Below, one piece after another: positions 12,701-23,105 of a DNA stretch of 64,000 bases. The DNA lies in NCBI RefSeq assembly GCF_032118995.1, contig NC_092650.1:20150501-20214500 (forward strand). The letters are read 5' to 3'. Positions within the stretch are counted from its first letter, which is position 1. Each line of letters starts with the position of its first letter. Both the position numbers and the translations under genes were made by a program. The notes below the pieces were generated by a model. The model ran no database searches and was not told where the DNA came from. It saw only the letters and a program-made list of their open reading frames with translations. The DNA comes from Asterias amurensis. Lineage: Eukaryota > Echinodermata > Asteroidea > Forcipulatida > Asteriidae.

Positions 12701-15700
12701 TGTTGTTGTTGCAATGTCCCCTTTAAGTTGTGTGCAGTTTGGTCCAAAGTCTCCCCAAATGTTGTGGGTTGTTTAGGAATCTCTATAAATGATATTTCCC
12801 TAGTCATAGCAGTGGTTTCAAAAGGTCTTACACCAGAGTCAGGGTTATATCTGGATCCAGAGAAAATAAAAAAAGGTTCTAAATCTCCTTATTACATGCT
12901 AGTCAGGAGATTAATATTTATGTGTCATCAGTATTACTCAATCTATAGAGGTCAAGGTACCAGCCTTGGCCTGGCATTCCAGTTGTTCCAGCTGTTTTCA
13001 TGTCAACTCTGTTATTACTTCACACCAGCTTTATTGATTTATAACTGCTTTATACATTGCTGTCTCCTGACTGTCTACAGGGGAAATACATCAGATCTCT
13101 AGAAAATGCTAATTTTTTTCTCAAGATGCGTTTCCAAGAAATTAATAAGGCTTGAGATTTTTTTCTTGTGACTGTGCATTGGAATCCGCTTGTTTTAATT
13201 TAAGAAGTGGGACTGATTTATAATATTGTGCGGGACAAAATATAGCTTTCAATTGAAATATTCATTATAGTAGTATGAATGATGAATAAGTTCATTGAAA
13301 TATTGTATTAATTGGGAGACCGCCAGCAAATGCTAGATAGCTCAGTTGATAAAGACCTGGCATGTTGAACTGGATGTCTTTTTTTTTTTTTCTTTTTTTT
13401 ATAGCTCAGTTGATAAAGACCTGGCATGTTAAACTGTAGGTAGTTAGTTCAAATCCCACTCTTGTTTAATCTCATATGAATTGAAATATCATCAATAATC
13501 AGAATTCATATTACTATTTCCCTCTGCCGTTTACGGTGGTCGAAAAAAAAAAAAAGGACATTCTTCCATCTGGGGTAGCAAAAAAAGAAGAAGGGACAAA
13601 CATGTCAATTTACTTCATACATTTTGTCCATCCTGAAAACTAGTTATGAACTGTAATCTGATCTTCTTGTTATTTTTATTCTAAAGTGAACATTTCTGGA
13701 GACATCCGCTGAGGAAACGAGGCAATGTTGACATAGTTTAATGGGTTTTTTTTAAACATGGCACCAGGAAGCCAGACAATGTTCTTTGCACATTTTTAAG
13801 TTTCCGTTGTTTATTCAACAGATAAAGACCCCACAGCTGATTGGACAATCCTACATCTACGACAGTCCGAGTGCAGCCCGTAACCCCCTATCAAGGGGCC
13901 ATGAAGACTACGACATCCCAAGGAACCCAGGGACGGGGTACAACACTCAACAGCTTGCCCCCCTTGCAGTGCCCGTCGCCCAGAATAACTTCACTCAGCA
14001 GCTCTCTGGAGATGAAACTTACGATGTGCCACCGAGCCTTCTCGCTTCCAAATCACCTTCGCCAACGGACGTCTACGACTCTCCGGCGAACCATCGGAAA
14101 CAGTCGAGCGAAGACTTGTATGACTCGCCGAAGAAGCAGCTGCAGCAGGACGTTTATGATGTGTTGCCTGCCGCTAAGGATCCCAAAGTACCCATGGATA
14201 TCTACGATACTCCCCCCATGAAAGGGAGAGGTGTGGGCAGTCCCAGTCCGCCCAAGTCGCCGACTGAGGTATATGATGTACCGAGCTTGTTGCAGGGAGC
14301 TCAGAAGGGTTTGACCCCGTCGCCTGAGCCTCTTCCACATTCGAATGAGAAACTCATTCAGAGAGCTAACTCATTGGACTTGTATGACACTCTACCTGGG
14401 CAGAAATACCCAACAGACGTGTACGATGTACCACCAGCTCATGAACTGTCTGCCAAGAGACCATCCCTTCAGAATGAAGGCAGAACCAGTAAGGATGATC
14501 TGTACGATAGTCCATCCAATATACCATCATCCGAGGGACTGTATGATAGCCCAGGTAAAACAAAAATTCACATCACAAGTGTTGGCAACGGTCTACACAG
14601 TTCGGACAATGTTTATGATATTCCGCCACAGGTCACAAGAGACAAGCCCCGGTCGGGAAGGTCGAGCCCGGTATACGGCAGATCAACGGAGGAACTTGAA
14701 GGTAAAATGAATCTGTTGACAATGTCCAGGCTTACAAAATCAGCAGACAGTCTCGATGACTGGTCAGGAATACTGGACATAAACTCTGCCATGGACTTAC
14801 TCAGCGAAAAGCAGCAAGTGTTGGAGACGGCCATCGCTTACCTGATGAGCTACGTAAGTAGCACTTGGCGTCATCAGTCCAACCTGGAGCCGCGAATCCG
14901 TGAAATCCAGTCGGCCTGTAAACAGCTAAAGCTTGCCTTGGAGGAATTCCTAGAGTTCGCCGACACGTGTATGACAGGTGCCGTGCGACACAGTGAAGAA
15001 ACCTGGCATGAGAGCCTTAGCAAAGCTGTTAACTGTCTTAAAGAGTCGCACACCTCCATGATTAGATGTAGTGCCTCATTGGATGAGATGAACTGGCAAG
15101 TGTCCAAGCTCATCTACAAACCAGGCTCGACAGTGGCCAGCGAACTTGATCAGTTCGCCCTCGCTGCAAGAAGCGTCAGTGATGACATGAAAAGGTTTGT
15201 TGTCCTGATTCAGGAGAATGCAGCTTCACTATTCCGCGTCTCCTTCAGTAGAAACTTGAGTAACCCCCAGGAGCGTCCATTACCGAATCCTCCTCTCAAG
15301 TCTTCCAATGCAAACTGGCATTCTGCAGAGAAGGAGACCGCACAGAGGAAAGGGGTTCAGGCAAGACCCCTTCCTCGGCTTCCACCTGGTGACGCCCCTT
15401 TTCCAGGACAGGCTGATGATCTAGACCACACCCCTAGAAAGGAAGGCACTGCAGATTATGGCTATTTAACAAAGAAAGACCCCCTTGTGAACAGGCAGAT
15501 CATTGTTACAGACCCAAACGCCAAGCAGCCTTCGGTCCTCCTTCCAAATGACAAACAAATCTTGGAGTTTTATGTCAACGACATCGAGTCGCTAGTGAAC
15601 ACCATGAGTAATGCAATTGATGTGTTCTTCACCTGCATCGAGGCCAACCAACCACCCAAGGTCTTTGTTGCTCACAGTAAGCACATTATCCTCGTCGGAC

Positions 15701-15945
15701 ACAAGTTGGTTTTTATCGGCGACACGCTCCACCACAATTTACAACACCAGGAGGTGCGCACTCGGATCATTCGCTGCAGCGATTTCTTATGTGATTGCCT
15801 GAACGTTGCTGTGAACACCACCAAGTCGGCGGCGTTGCAGTATCCAGGCGTGCAACCGCTACAGGAAATGGTAGACAGGATCACCGATGCTGCAAATGCC
15901 ACACAGGACTTGAAAGCAGCTATTTTGCAGTGTGCTGCTCTGTAA
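9526..15945 (+). CDS. p130Cas / BCAR1 orthologue (whole gene)
   Basis: Coding exons are 9526-9783, 10789-11019 and 13822-15945 (stop TAA 15943-15945). All are joined in phase 0 with GT/AG borders, giving 870 residues. Domain order: a novel N-terminal segment (1-86), SH3 (about 87-147), a substrate domain with thirteen YDxx tyrosines (Y176 to Y428), a serine-rich helical bundle (about 440-610), two proline motifs (RPLPNPP at 648, RPLPRLPP at 678), and a C-terminal FAT-like/CCH domain (740-870). Cas proteins are non-enzymatic scaffolds at focal adhesions: FAK/PYK2 ligands bind the SH3, Src-family kinases phosphorylate the YDxP tyrosines, and Crk/Nck SH2 domains dock there. SH3 and C-terminal similarity to vertebrate BCAR1 is high by eye. 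Other family members (NEDD9, EFS, CASS4) arose in vertebrates, so this is probably the single Cas gene. Confidence 0.95.
10233..10266 (+). repeat. Poly-A tract
   Basis: A near-pure adenine run in BCAR1 intron 1, possibly the tail of a degraded retroposed sequence. Confidence 0.6.
10789..11019 (+). CDS. BCAR1 coding exon 2: SH3 domain
   Basis: This exon of 77 codons holds the whole SH3 domain. It has the ALYDN motif (residues 92-96), the acidic RT loop (PDELSFRRGD), the tandem tryptophans W125-W126 and the PGNRLKIL C-terminal strand, nearly as in vertebrate p130Cas. The acceptor CACAG|CACGTG and donor AAG|GTGGGT are clean. In the family this SH3 binds proline motifs of FAK, PYK2 and C3G. Confidence 0.95.
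11700..12230. repeat. Foldback element in BCAR1 intron 2
   Basis: A hairpin core at 12028-12169 has two arms of about 65 nt, starting ACAATTGTTGCA and ending TGCAACAATTGT. The arms are separated by a GC-rich centre (CTCGGCTTCGCCTCGGG), itself partly palindromic. TGTACAATGTACA motifs flank it on both sides. There is no coding potential; the short frames over it exist on both strands because of the palindrome. Confidence 0.65.
12230..13319. other. Rest of BCAR1 intron 2, left part
   Basis: AT-rich intron sequence. Open frames at 12538-12807 (-) and 12728-13102 (+) overlap each other on opposite strands, match nothing I know and have no exon-like borders, so I do not call genes here. Confidence 0.5.
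13320..13470 (+). repeat. tRNA-derived SINE with internal duplication
   Basis: The head GGGAGACCGCCAGC is followed by TAGCTCAGTTGATAAAGACC (A-box-like). A poly-T run comes next, and then the same A-box block is repeated and leads to GTTAGTTCAAATCCCAC (B-box-like). It is a SINE that inserted into, or was partially duplicated over, a relative. Confidence 0.55.
13822..15945 (+). CDS. BCAR1 coding exon 3: substrate, serine-rich and C-terminal domains
   Basis: A single 2.1-kb exon encodes residues 164-870. The substrate region holds eleven YDxP motifs (YDSP, YDIP, YDVP, YDTP) and two degenerate ones, YDVL (Y275) and YDTL (Y351). Next come the helical serine-rich domain, the Src-SH3 type motif RPLPNPP, a second RPLPRLPP and a DYGYL site (708-712). 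The vertebrate protein has the Src-SH2 site YDYV at the latter position. The C-terminal segment (QPPKVFVAHSKHIILVGHKLVFIGDTL) is almost identical to vertebrate Cas and mediates membrane-adhesion targeting and NSP-family binding. The acceptor is TTCAACAG|ATAAAG. A long unsplit exon for these domains also occurs in other animals' Cas genes, to my recollection. Confidence 0.95.
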   Translation: MKTPQLIGQSYIYDSPSAARNPLSRGHEDYDIPRNPGTGYNTQQLAPLAVPVAQNNFTQQLSGDETYDVPPSLLASKSPSPTDVYDSPANHRKQSSEDLYDSPKKQLQQDVYDVLPAAKDPKVPMDIYDTPPMKGRGVGSPSPPKSPTEVYDVPSLLQGAQKGLTPSPEPLPHSNEKLIQRANSLDLYDTLPGQKYPTDVYDVPPAHELSAKRPSLQNEGRTSKDDLYDSPSNIPSSEGLYDSPGKTKIHITSVGNGLHSSDNVYDIPPQVTRDKPRSGRSSPVYGRSTEELEGKMNLLTMSRLTKSADSLDDWSGILDINSAMDLLSEKQQVLETAIAYLMSYVSSTWRHQSNLEPRIREIQSACKQLKLALEEFLEFADTCMTGAVRHSEETWHESLSKAVNCLKESHTSMIRCSASLDEMNWQVSKLIYKPGSTVASELDQFALAARSVSDDMKRFVVLIQENAASLFRVSFSRNLSNPQERPLPNPPLKSSNANWHSAEKETAQRKGVQARPLPRLPPGDAPFPGQADDLDHTPRKEGTADYGYLTKKDPLVNRQIIVTDPNAKQPSVLLPNDKQILEFYVNDIESLVNTMSNAIDVFFTCIEANQPPKVFVAHSKHIILVGHKLVFIGDTLHHNLQHQEVRTRIIRCSDFLCDCLNVAVNTTKSAALQYPGVQPLQEMVDRITDAANATQDLKAAILQCAAL

Positions 15946-17977
15946 TGAAAACCCCCAAAATATTTTTCTTTTTGTATATACTATCTCTGTTCATTAAAAT
16001 TCATTGCATGTTCATTTACTTCAAATTATTGGCGTTGTTTCAACAGTACAGTTGATTGAACGTGGGTGACCTGAACTCTGACCAAAAAGGCATGTTTTCG
16101 GTTCCCTTCTTTAAAGATGGCAAAATTTTACACAAGTTGGTTTGTGTGTACTTAAAATTTACAGTGTTTATTATCTTGTTCGCAACCTTGACTCATAATT
16201 TATAATTGTATTGGAGGTTTGTGATTACAGAAGGAAGGTTATAGAGGTCAAGGTTTTCATTGTCTAGGTCCGGACATGAGGGCTGTTGAATTATGATGCA
16301 GGCAGGCCTTGGGCTTTTAACTTTGTTTTTTTGAAAATGAAGTCCATTTGGCGAGTAGCAAAACTTTGCTTTTGACTTGCCCCCTACAAAGCTTTTATTA
16401 GCCCAGATTTGAAACTTGAATCGTCGTCAAGTTAACTTTAGAATATATTATTTGTTGTGATCATCGTTGGGTTTCACTTTCACAAACTTGTTTTAGCATT
16501 CTGCTGGGTACTTTTTGTACGACACAAATCACAAACATCCACAGATTTACATTAAACTGTACCCGCTTAAAGATCATGATGTTATAGAAACTACTCTTAA
16601 AGTATTGCTTACCGAGGTGCTGTAGTTTTGGAGAATGGGTTAAACAATTTCACAACATAATTTTCGTCTCAGTGAGAAAGTTGAGCATCCAACAGATTTA
16701 TGCGACTGTCCTGAAACTATTGCTCTGTGATCGATACCTTTTTCCTCATATCTAAGCTGAACTTTCTACAGGTAAATTATATAACGTGTACATCTTCATT
16801 CACGATCACAGTGAGTGGAGATTCATGTCATGGCCAAAAACTTGATCTACAGAGTACAAAGGTAGCAAAACCCTTTAAACAGGTAGATGCCATGTTTTGT
16901 TTTTATTGGAGCCTAAAAAATAGTTTTTACTAGCCCGCTGGATCTGTATTAGACAAAGTACACTGTTTGCTGGGTTTAAAGGACAAGCCTGTGTGATCAA
17001 ATAATGCCCCTGACTGTGAAGCTGATACCTTAAGAATGATATTCCAATCTAATGCATTGACTGCCCCCTATGCAGAAAAACCCTCAATCTGAACTTCGGA
17101 TTGTCTATGCACAAGGGAACCAATAACCTTTGTTTTTTTAAATTGTATAATTTTGTACCATACATATACGTTGTACAATACGTAGATATTCCATTATTAT
17201 AAAAAAAAATCAGCATTTTAACGTAACTGTCATTCAAACTGTAAAAATTTGTGTTTTTTTTGTTGTTGTTGACATCAACTGAGATTATATTTAAAAGTAA
17301 AACAAAAGAATGACAAATACAGATGTTTTGTTTTGGTTTGGTGGTTTTCATTAGTTTGGCTGAATAGATCAGTGAGTTTTGTCTCAAATTGTGCTTGTTA
17401 TTCATGGTTAGGGACTCTTATGGTGAGAGCGAGAAGGGGCGAGCAGAGTCATATATTTGTTCAAACTTTTTAAGTTTAAAACATGACACCCCTTAACCAA
17501 AATAGAGAGGCTGCTAACATTAAGGCTCGATATCTCAGTTGGGTCAAGAGTTTTTGCAGAGGTGGTTAGTTTAAGTTCCGCTCTAGTAAATTGTTCTTTT
17601 ACTCAACCCACAAATAGATGAAGACATCATTAATACTTGGTAGGAAGTTTTGCTGGCTTTCTCTGTGAAATTTGTCCACTTCTTGCTTTGCCCATTTTTT
17701 CACTGACGATGTGCCCAATTTTTGAGGGCAGTTACCCCTTTCCTTGCCCTTCTTTTTGTAAAGATTTGTGACTAAAGTGCAAGTAGAACTTCACTGTATT
17801 GCTGAGATATAAATAACCCTCTCCCTTTCATGAAATCCTCTGTGATTTGAGTAGTCATGATTTGGTCCTTGACAAGGGAATTTACATCTTGAACGTTTCT
17901 TCCCTGTATCCAGTTCTGTACATAAAGTCTTGGGTGATTGGTATGTTGTGGAGCTATGTTTTGAAGTATGAAACTTT

Positions 17978-18107
17978 TTAACTGTCTGAAAGAGACGCAC
18001 ACCTCCATGATTAGATGTAGTGCCTCATTGGATGAGATGAACTGGCATTGAGTGTCCAAGCTCATTTACAAACCAGGCTCGACAGTGGCCAGCGAACTTG
18101 ATCAGTT
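17978..18107 (+). pseudogene. Broken partial copy of BCAR1 exon 3
   Basis: These 130 bp match 15029-15155 of the BCAR1 exon at nearly every base. Differences are three substitutions and a 3-base insertion. The insertion sits after the codon for tryptophan and creates an in-frame TGA. The source codes for the serine-rich helical bundle (NCLKESHTSM...ELDQF). No similarity continues on either side, no poly-A tail or target duplication is visible, and the copy is in the same orientation about 2.9 kb downstream of its source. It looks like a recent local duplication or repair-mediated insertion, probably inside the 3' UTR. Confidence 0.95.
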
Positions 18108-18432
18108 GGTTTGAAGTATTAAACCTTATTGTTTACATAGCACCAAGTAATGGATTACAAGGTGCAGTGGCATACAGTAATTTCAAACCAGGAACCTTGG
18201 GGTGTATCCCTTCTCTTTATAATGAGTGCACTGGGTTCTTGTGCGTGCATTACACAGCACATAAGTATTATCTCTCCCAAGTCATCCATTGGTTTTATAC
18301 AAACCTTTTATGATTTTGTGAAGTAGTAGAATTCTTGGCAAGACATTTCCGAAACAAAACAAAAACAATAACAGGGTGCTATTTGATTATATCGTCTGTG
18401 CTTTATAACAGTGTTTCATTGATCACTAGGGT

Positions 18433-18683
18433 GGGCCCAATTTCATGGCTCTGCAGAAACAAAGGAAGCAGGGAATTCTGTGCTTACGCCAAGCTTTTTT
18501 TACTGGTCAGAAGGGAATTGTTGGTTGTGCCCTCCGCTTACTCCAGGTTACTAGGCATTATTTGCTTAGATACCATGTATACAGCTAGCACTGAAATTTG
18601 GCGCTTAACGGTACACAGTAAGCGGAGAATGGCATTCGTAAGAGCAAAACTCGGCGGTATAAGCAGAGCCAAGCAATTGGGCC
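18433..18683. mobile_element. Family E inverted-repeat element
   Basis: Ends are GGGCCCAATTTCATGGCTCT and AAGCAATTGGGCC. Both subterminal regions carry AAGCRGRG-type inverted motifs. Non-coding. Confidence 0.65.
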
Positions 18684-19627
18684 TGTATCACAGAAATTTC
18701 TCTTTCGATATCAATTAAATATCAATATTGAGGAGGATTGTGTTTTCCTTGAAGACGGTATGTTACAAATTGAGACACCTTTATTTAACAAAAATGGTTT
18801 ATACTATAATTATTCAGCTCCCTTGTATATAAATGAGGATATTTCTCATTGAATGGATAACTTAAACAGTATTGAAAAGACCTTTAACCTTTGACATTTA
18901 CAAAAGAGCACAGGGAGCCTGCTCAAGAAGGCTTCGTACAAAGCCCAGTGAAGAAAACATGCAATGTTATATTTTTACAGGGCGCATCTTAAAACTTGTC
19001 CAGCTGTTATTTCTATGTCTCTTGTGTTGATGTGAACATTTTAAGAATAAATTGTAAAAGATTCTCCATGCAACCAGTGTATCTTGCCTGCCAGAATGGC
19101 ACTGGAGTGTACAAGGTTCCTCGTTGTGTAAATAAAGGATACATGAATGGTAGGCCTATAAACCACTATTTGAATTCTGCTTTTATTCATCTGTGATGGA
19201 CTTCTGGTTTTCTTTCCAGTTAAGAATTTCATATTTTACCTTGAAAACAATATGCATGACAAAAGGGTCGTTGAGTCTTACTTTTCACTTGGCCTGTGCT
19301 GAGGTTGTTTTATTTATGAGTTTGAAAATTGCATATTTTGTACAAATTTAAACATTACATGTATGTTTTTAAAAAATGAATCGTGTTGATTACAATAAAC
19401 CTATGGATAAACCTACTGGACGAGCCTTTTGTATTTTTATCTGTTGCTTTTGTACATATTTTTAGGTTAATTTTTTTCAGCATGGTGCAAGTTCAATCAA
19501 GGATCGTTATTTGTCAACCACTAAACAATGTCCCAGGGTGAACATGTATGAAATACATCCTGGGTACTACATTGTAATAGTCGACAGTAGACACAGTAAT
19601 AGTTCCTTGATCGAACTTGCTCATTGC

Positions 19628-20005
19628 TTAAAGGCAGTAGACACTATTGGGAATTGTCAAAGACTAGCCTTCACAGTTGGTGTATCTCAACATATGTAAA
19701 CTAACCTGTGAAAATTTGAGCTCAATCGGTCAGTGAAGTTGCGAGATAATAATGAAAGAAAAACACCCTTGTCACACGAAGTTGTGTCCGTTTAGATGGT
19801 TGATTTCAAGACCTCAAGTTCTAAATCTGAAGTCTCAAAAACAAATTCGTGGAAAATTACTTCTTGCTAAAAAACTATGGCACTTGAGAGGGAGCCGTTT
19901 CTCACAATGTTGTATACCATCAACCTCTACCCATTATTTGTCACCAAGTGAGGTTTTATGCTAATAATATGTTGAGTAATTACCAATAGTGTCCACTGCC
20001 TTTAT
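19628..20005. mobile_element. TTAA MITE, family A
   Basis: It starts TTAAAGGCAGTAGACACTAT and ends ATAGTGTCCACTGCCTTTAT, with the last TTAA mutated. The interior has the GACCTCAAGTTCT / GAAGTCTC palindrome and the phrase GTTGATGG-type block near the right end. Confidence 0.85.
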
Positions 20006-20920
20006 ATTTGTGGTTACCAGATTTTACTCTAAGACAGATGTGTGGATTTGACAGATTTTTATTTGGTGGAAACCAGTCCAAAATGGAGAGCGAGACAAGA
20101 CATTTTTTTAAATCCTTGACATCTTCCTCAGCCCCTCCTCCTACCCCAACCCATGAGGCTGAAGAGAGGGCGTATGCATATGTATATGTTGGCCTGGTTC
20201 TTGAACTTGTCCTTGTAAATTGCTTCTCTTGGCAAGTATAGTCCCGCCCCTTGTCCTGGTTAACCGTATTCATTCTCAAGAGGGCGCTATTCAAAATAAA
20301 CTGCTAAGAATTGTGTTGGCTGCTGGTGATCTTAGATGACAGAGATGACTAAATTACTTCAAGGGAGGGGCAGGGGGGTGTTTCAATGTTTTCATAGAGC
20401 AGCAGCTCTCCAGTGCTTTTTACCAAGTAAATTTGTATGGTCATAAAAACTGGAGAAATTAACAAAGTAATGTGAGGCCTATACCCTTTCATTAGAAGAA
20501 ACAATCTGTTTTTTTTCTTCTGGATTGGGCCTTTTTGTGGGTTTTAAATTCTTAGAAATTAAGCACTCCATAAAAGTCACTCTTACTGTTTTGTTTTTCT
20601 CTCATTCAAATCTGTTTATTTATAATTTAAAGTATCATTACACAATGTTTGTACAAATTAAACTCTTAGTAAAACAGTTTCCAATAAAAATGAGTTGTGA
20701 AAGATAGTCTTTCGGACGTGATCTGGACACTGGAAAATGTCAGCTTTAAAATATTTATGCTTCACAGAAAAATGGTCTGAACTTTAAATTGATAAGAAAG
20801 CTGTTAAACTACGATGTTGTTTTTATTACCTACCAATCAAATAACATTGATACCTTCAAAACTCACCGTGAGGCTCTGTACATAAGTTTTCTTATCTTGT
20901 GTCAATGACAGGTCTATTAT
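20006..20920. other. Intergenic DNA, nothing recognised
   Basis: Includes a stretch of CT-rich sequence around 20120-20160 open on both strands. I see no gene. Confidence 0.4.
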
Positions 20921-21227
20921 TTAAAGGCAGTGGACACTATTGGTAATTGCTCAAAATAATTATCATAAAACCTTTCTTGGTTATGAGTAATGGGGAGAGG
21001 TTGATGGTGAGAAACGGCTTCCTCTGAAGTGACGTAGTTTTCGAGAAAGAAGTAATTTTCCACGAATTTGTGTGACATGGATTTGTTCTTCTTTCATAGT
21101 TATCTCTCAAATCCGACGACCAATCGAGCTCAAATTTGCAGAGCTTTGTTATTTTATGCATATGTTGAGATACACCAAGTGGGAAGACTGGTCTTTGGCA
21201 ATTACCAATAGTGTCCAGTGTCTTTAA
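20921..21227. mobile_element. TTAA MITE, family A
   Basis: TTAA at 20921-20924 and 21224-21227; the terminal repeats are AGGCAGTGGACACTATTGG and its complement. It lacks the internal GAGACCTC palindrome, so it is an internally deleted subtype of about 300 bp. Confidence 0.9.
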
Positions 21228-21298
21228 ATGTCTACTTACCAAGTAAGGTTTTATGCTAATAATTATTTTGAGTAATTAAAAGTGTCCACTGCCTTTAA
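21228..21298. mobile_element. Truncated right end of a second family A MITE
   Basis: Directly abutting the previous element is a right-end fragment (ACCAAGTAAGG... to GTGTCCACTGCCTTTAA). The pair probably reflects insertion next to, or recombination between, copies. Confidence 0.75.
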
Positions 21299-21415
21299 TA
21301 ATAATTCATTATTAACAATTCTGAACAATTGCTGTACTGGTCAAACCTTTCTACCCCAATGCCCCCACAGCTCTGTAGGCATATTCTAAAACCATGTGTA
21401 ACTAAAAGAACCAGC

Positions 21416-21777
21416 TTAAAGGGAAGGCACACATTTGGTAGTTACTCAAAACAAATATATTAACTTAAAAACTGACTTGGTAACGTGCATTGGAGAGCTG
21501 TTGATAGTACAACTCCCTCTGAAGTAACGTTAGTTTTTGAGAAAGAGGTAATTTATCACTAAAATAATAAAAGACTTCTAGCTAGAAGTATTTTATTCCT
21601 ATCTGAAAGCACACACATTCGTCCAACAAGGGTGTTTTTTCTTTCATCATTTTCTCGCAACTTCAATGACCGATTGAGCCCAAATTTTCACAGGCTTGTT
21701 ATTTTATGCTTATGATGGGATACACCAAGTGCGAAGACTGGTCTTTGACAATTCCCAAACGTGTACCTTCCCTTTAA
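21416..21777. mobile_element. TTAA MITE, family B
   Basis: TTAA at both ends; the terminal repeats read AAAGGGAAGGCACACATTTG and CAAACGTGTACCTTCCCTTT. The interior is related to family A (ATTGGAGAGCTGTTGATAGT, CTTTCATCATTTTCTCGCAA). It carries its own palindrome AAGACTTCTAGCTAGAAGT. Confidence 0.9.
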
Positions 21778-21897
21778 ACCGTGGTTTTAAAAAGTGCCTA
21801 ACAGTGCAAGCAAAACCACATAGCATCCTTCCAATGACAGAGATCGCTCATCACTCAGAAACACATAACAGTAAAAACGCATCAAAAGTTATCAGGG

Positions 21898-22197
21898 TGG
21901 ATTTCACAAAGAGTTAAGACCAGTCTGAAGGCCGGGTCACAAAGGCCACGATAACGAGAACGAAAACGAGATAGTTAAAAATGCACGCGCTCGATTGGTT
22001 GAATGAGCGTGGGCATATTCTGCGTGGAGCAATTCAACCAGTAGAATGCGTTCTCTTTGCGTCGTTATCGTTATCGTTATCGTTATCGTTTTCGTTATCG
22101 CTGAAGTGTGACTTGGCCTTTATCCCGAGCTAGCCTTAAATTTTTAATATCTCCTAGTCCTAGGACTTTGTCCTAACTATTTGTGAAATCGGCCCCA
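21898..22197. repeat. Family F element interrupted by a nested MITE
   Basis: The outer ends are GATTTCACAAAGAGTTAAGAC and GTCCTAACTATTTGTGAAATC, an inverted pair also seen intact at 61361. The middle is split by a 193-bp element at 21928-22120. Confidence 0.6.
21928..22120. mobile_element. Nested MITE with GTTATC motif runs
   Basis: Terminal repeats are AAGGCCGGGTCACA at the left and TGTGACTTGGCCTT at the right (12 of 14 paired). The subterminal zone has ATAACGAGAACGAAAACGAG against a run of GTTATC units at the right. No coding frame. Confidence 0.7.
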
Positions 22198-22615
22198 GAA
22201 CACCCACCTTCCAGTAAACAATGATACCTATGGAAACCCCTCATGTTGTTGTCAAAGTAGCCTCAACTCAACAAAGTGGAAACAATGCCCGACACAGTAG
22301 GCCTATGGTGAAGGGTCTACAAAACTGGTTCACTTTTGTAGTGCATACATGTACATGCAAATCTTAGCTTAAAAAGTTCCGTCCAAGTTTGGCAAAGATA
22401 TTCATAAATTTAAAACAAATAAAATCCAGTCCCCAATACAAGTTCGTTTGATGGTAATTACATACATTTTGATGCAAGCCATGGCAGCATTTTAGAAGTT
22501 CAATTCATGTTACCGTTGGGTTTACACACCTACGTGTTCCACCACCCCTTCATAATTATGTTCCGCCACTCCTACATGTATGTTCTGATGCCCCTATGTA
22601 CCAACACCCCAACTG

Positions 22616-22850
22616 TGGTGCGTCATGGCCAAGCGAATAGGACTAGAGAATTGAGCCCAAGCTCTGGTGATTCTCTTCAGCAGAGTGTGGGTTTGAGTCC
22701 TGGTCGTGACACTTATGTCCTTCTGAAGACACTGCAAGTAAAACCATTTTTGCTGCAACCTTTGGATGGGGACATTGGTTCCGTGTGTTGTGTAATGTAG
22801 GTAAAATAACACAGTGTACTTGTTGAAAAGAGAAGGGGTTCCCCATGTTG
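22616..22850 (+). repeat. tRNA-derived SINE
   Basis: It begins CATGGCCAAGCG...GACTAGAG, with GGGTTTGAGTCCTGGTCGTG as a B-box-like block and a CACTTATGTCCTTCTGAAGACA tail shared with pieces at 40333, 46463 and 61247. The multiple short frames over it on the minus strand are not genes. Confidence 0.5.
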
Positions 22851-23105
22851 TTCCTGATTTGGTTGGCTGCATATTGCACTACGCCACTTTGTTAAAATCA
22901 TTAGAACACAGTGCTAAAAAGGAATACAACGTTGCTCCACAAAACCTTAAAAAAAAACATTTAAGCGTCTTGAGTCTTGAGCGTCACTGGGTGAGGGATA
23001 TGAGCGCTTTAATGAAGCCATAAATAAGTTAAGGTCCAGCCTCCGTGAAATCCTAATGTAAAGAGCTGATCGAACTAGGGACACAAAGATCAGTAACCAT
23101 CACAT

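Larger units (their letters stand above)
15946..19627 (+). other. BCAR1 3' flank / probable long 3' UTR
   Basis: AT-rich sequence without introns or frames I can support. An AATAAA at 19394-19399 followed by T/GT-rich sequence is a plausible poly(A) site, which would give a UTR of about 3.4 kb. An earlier AATAAA near 19046 is an alternative. The stretch contains the partial exon copy at 17978, a SINE-like piece around 17506-17590 and a family E element at 18433. Confidence 0.4.

Noticed and set aside
12728..13102. 124-codon open frame in BCAR1 intron 2
   Set aside because: It lies inside a phase-0 to phase-0 intron, has no matching acceptor or donor and resembles no Cas segment.
13841..14710. 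Long alternative frames within BCAR1 exon 3
   Set aside because: Shadows of the real reading frame produced by codon-periodic YDxP repeats.
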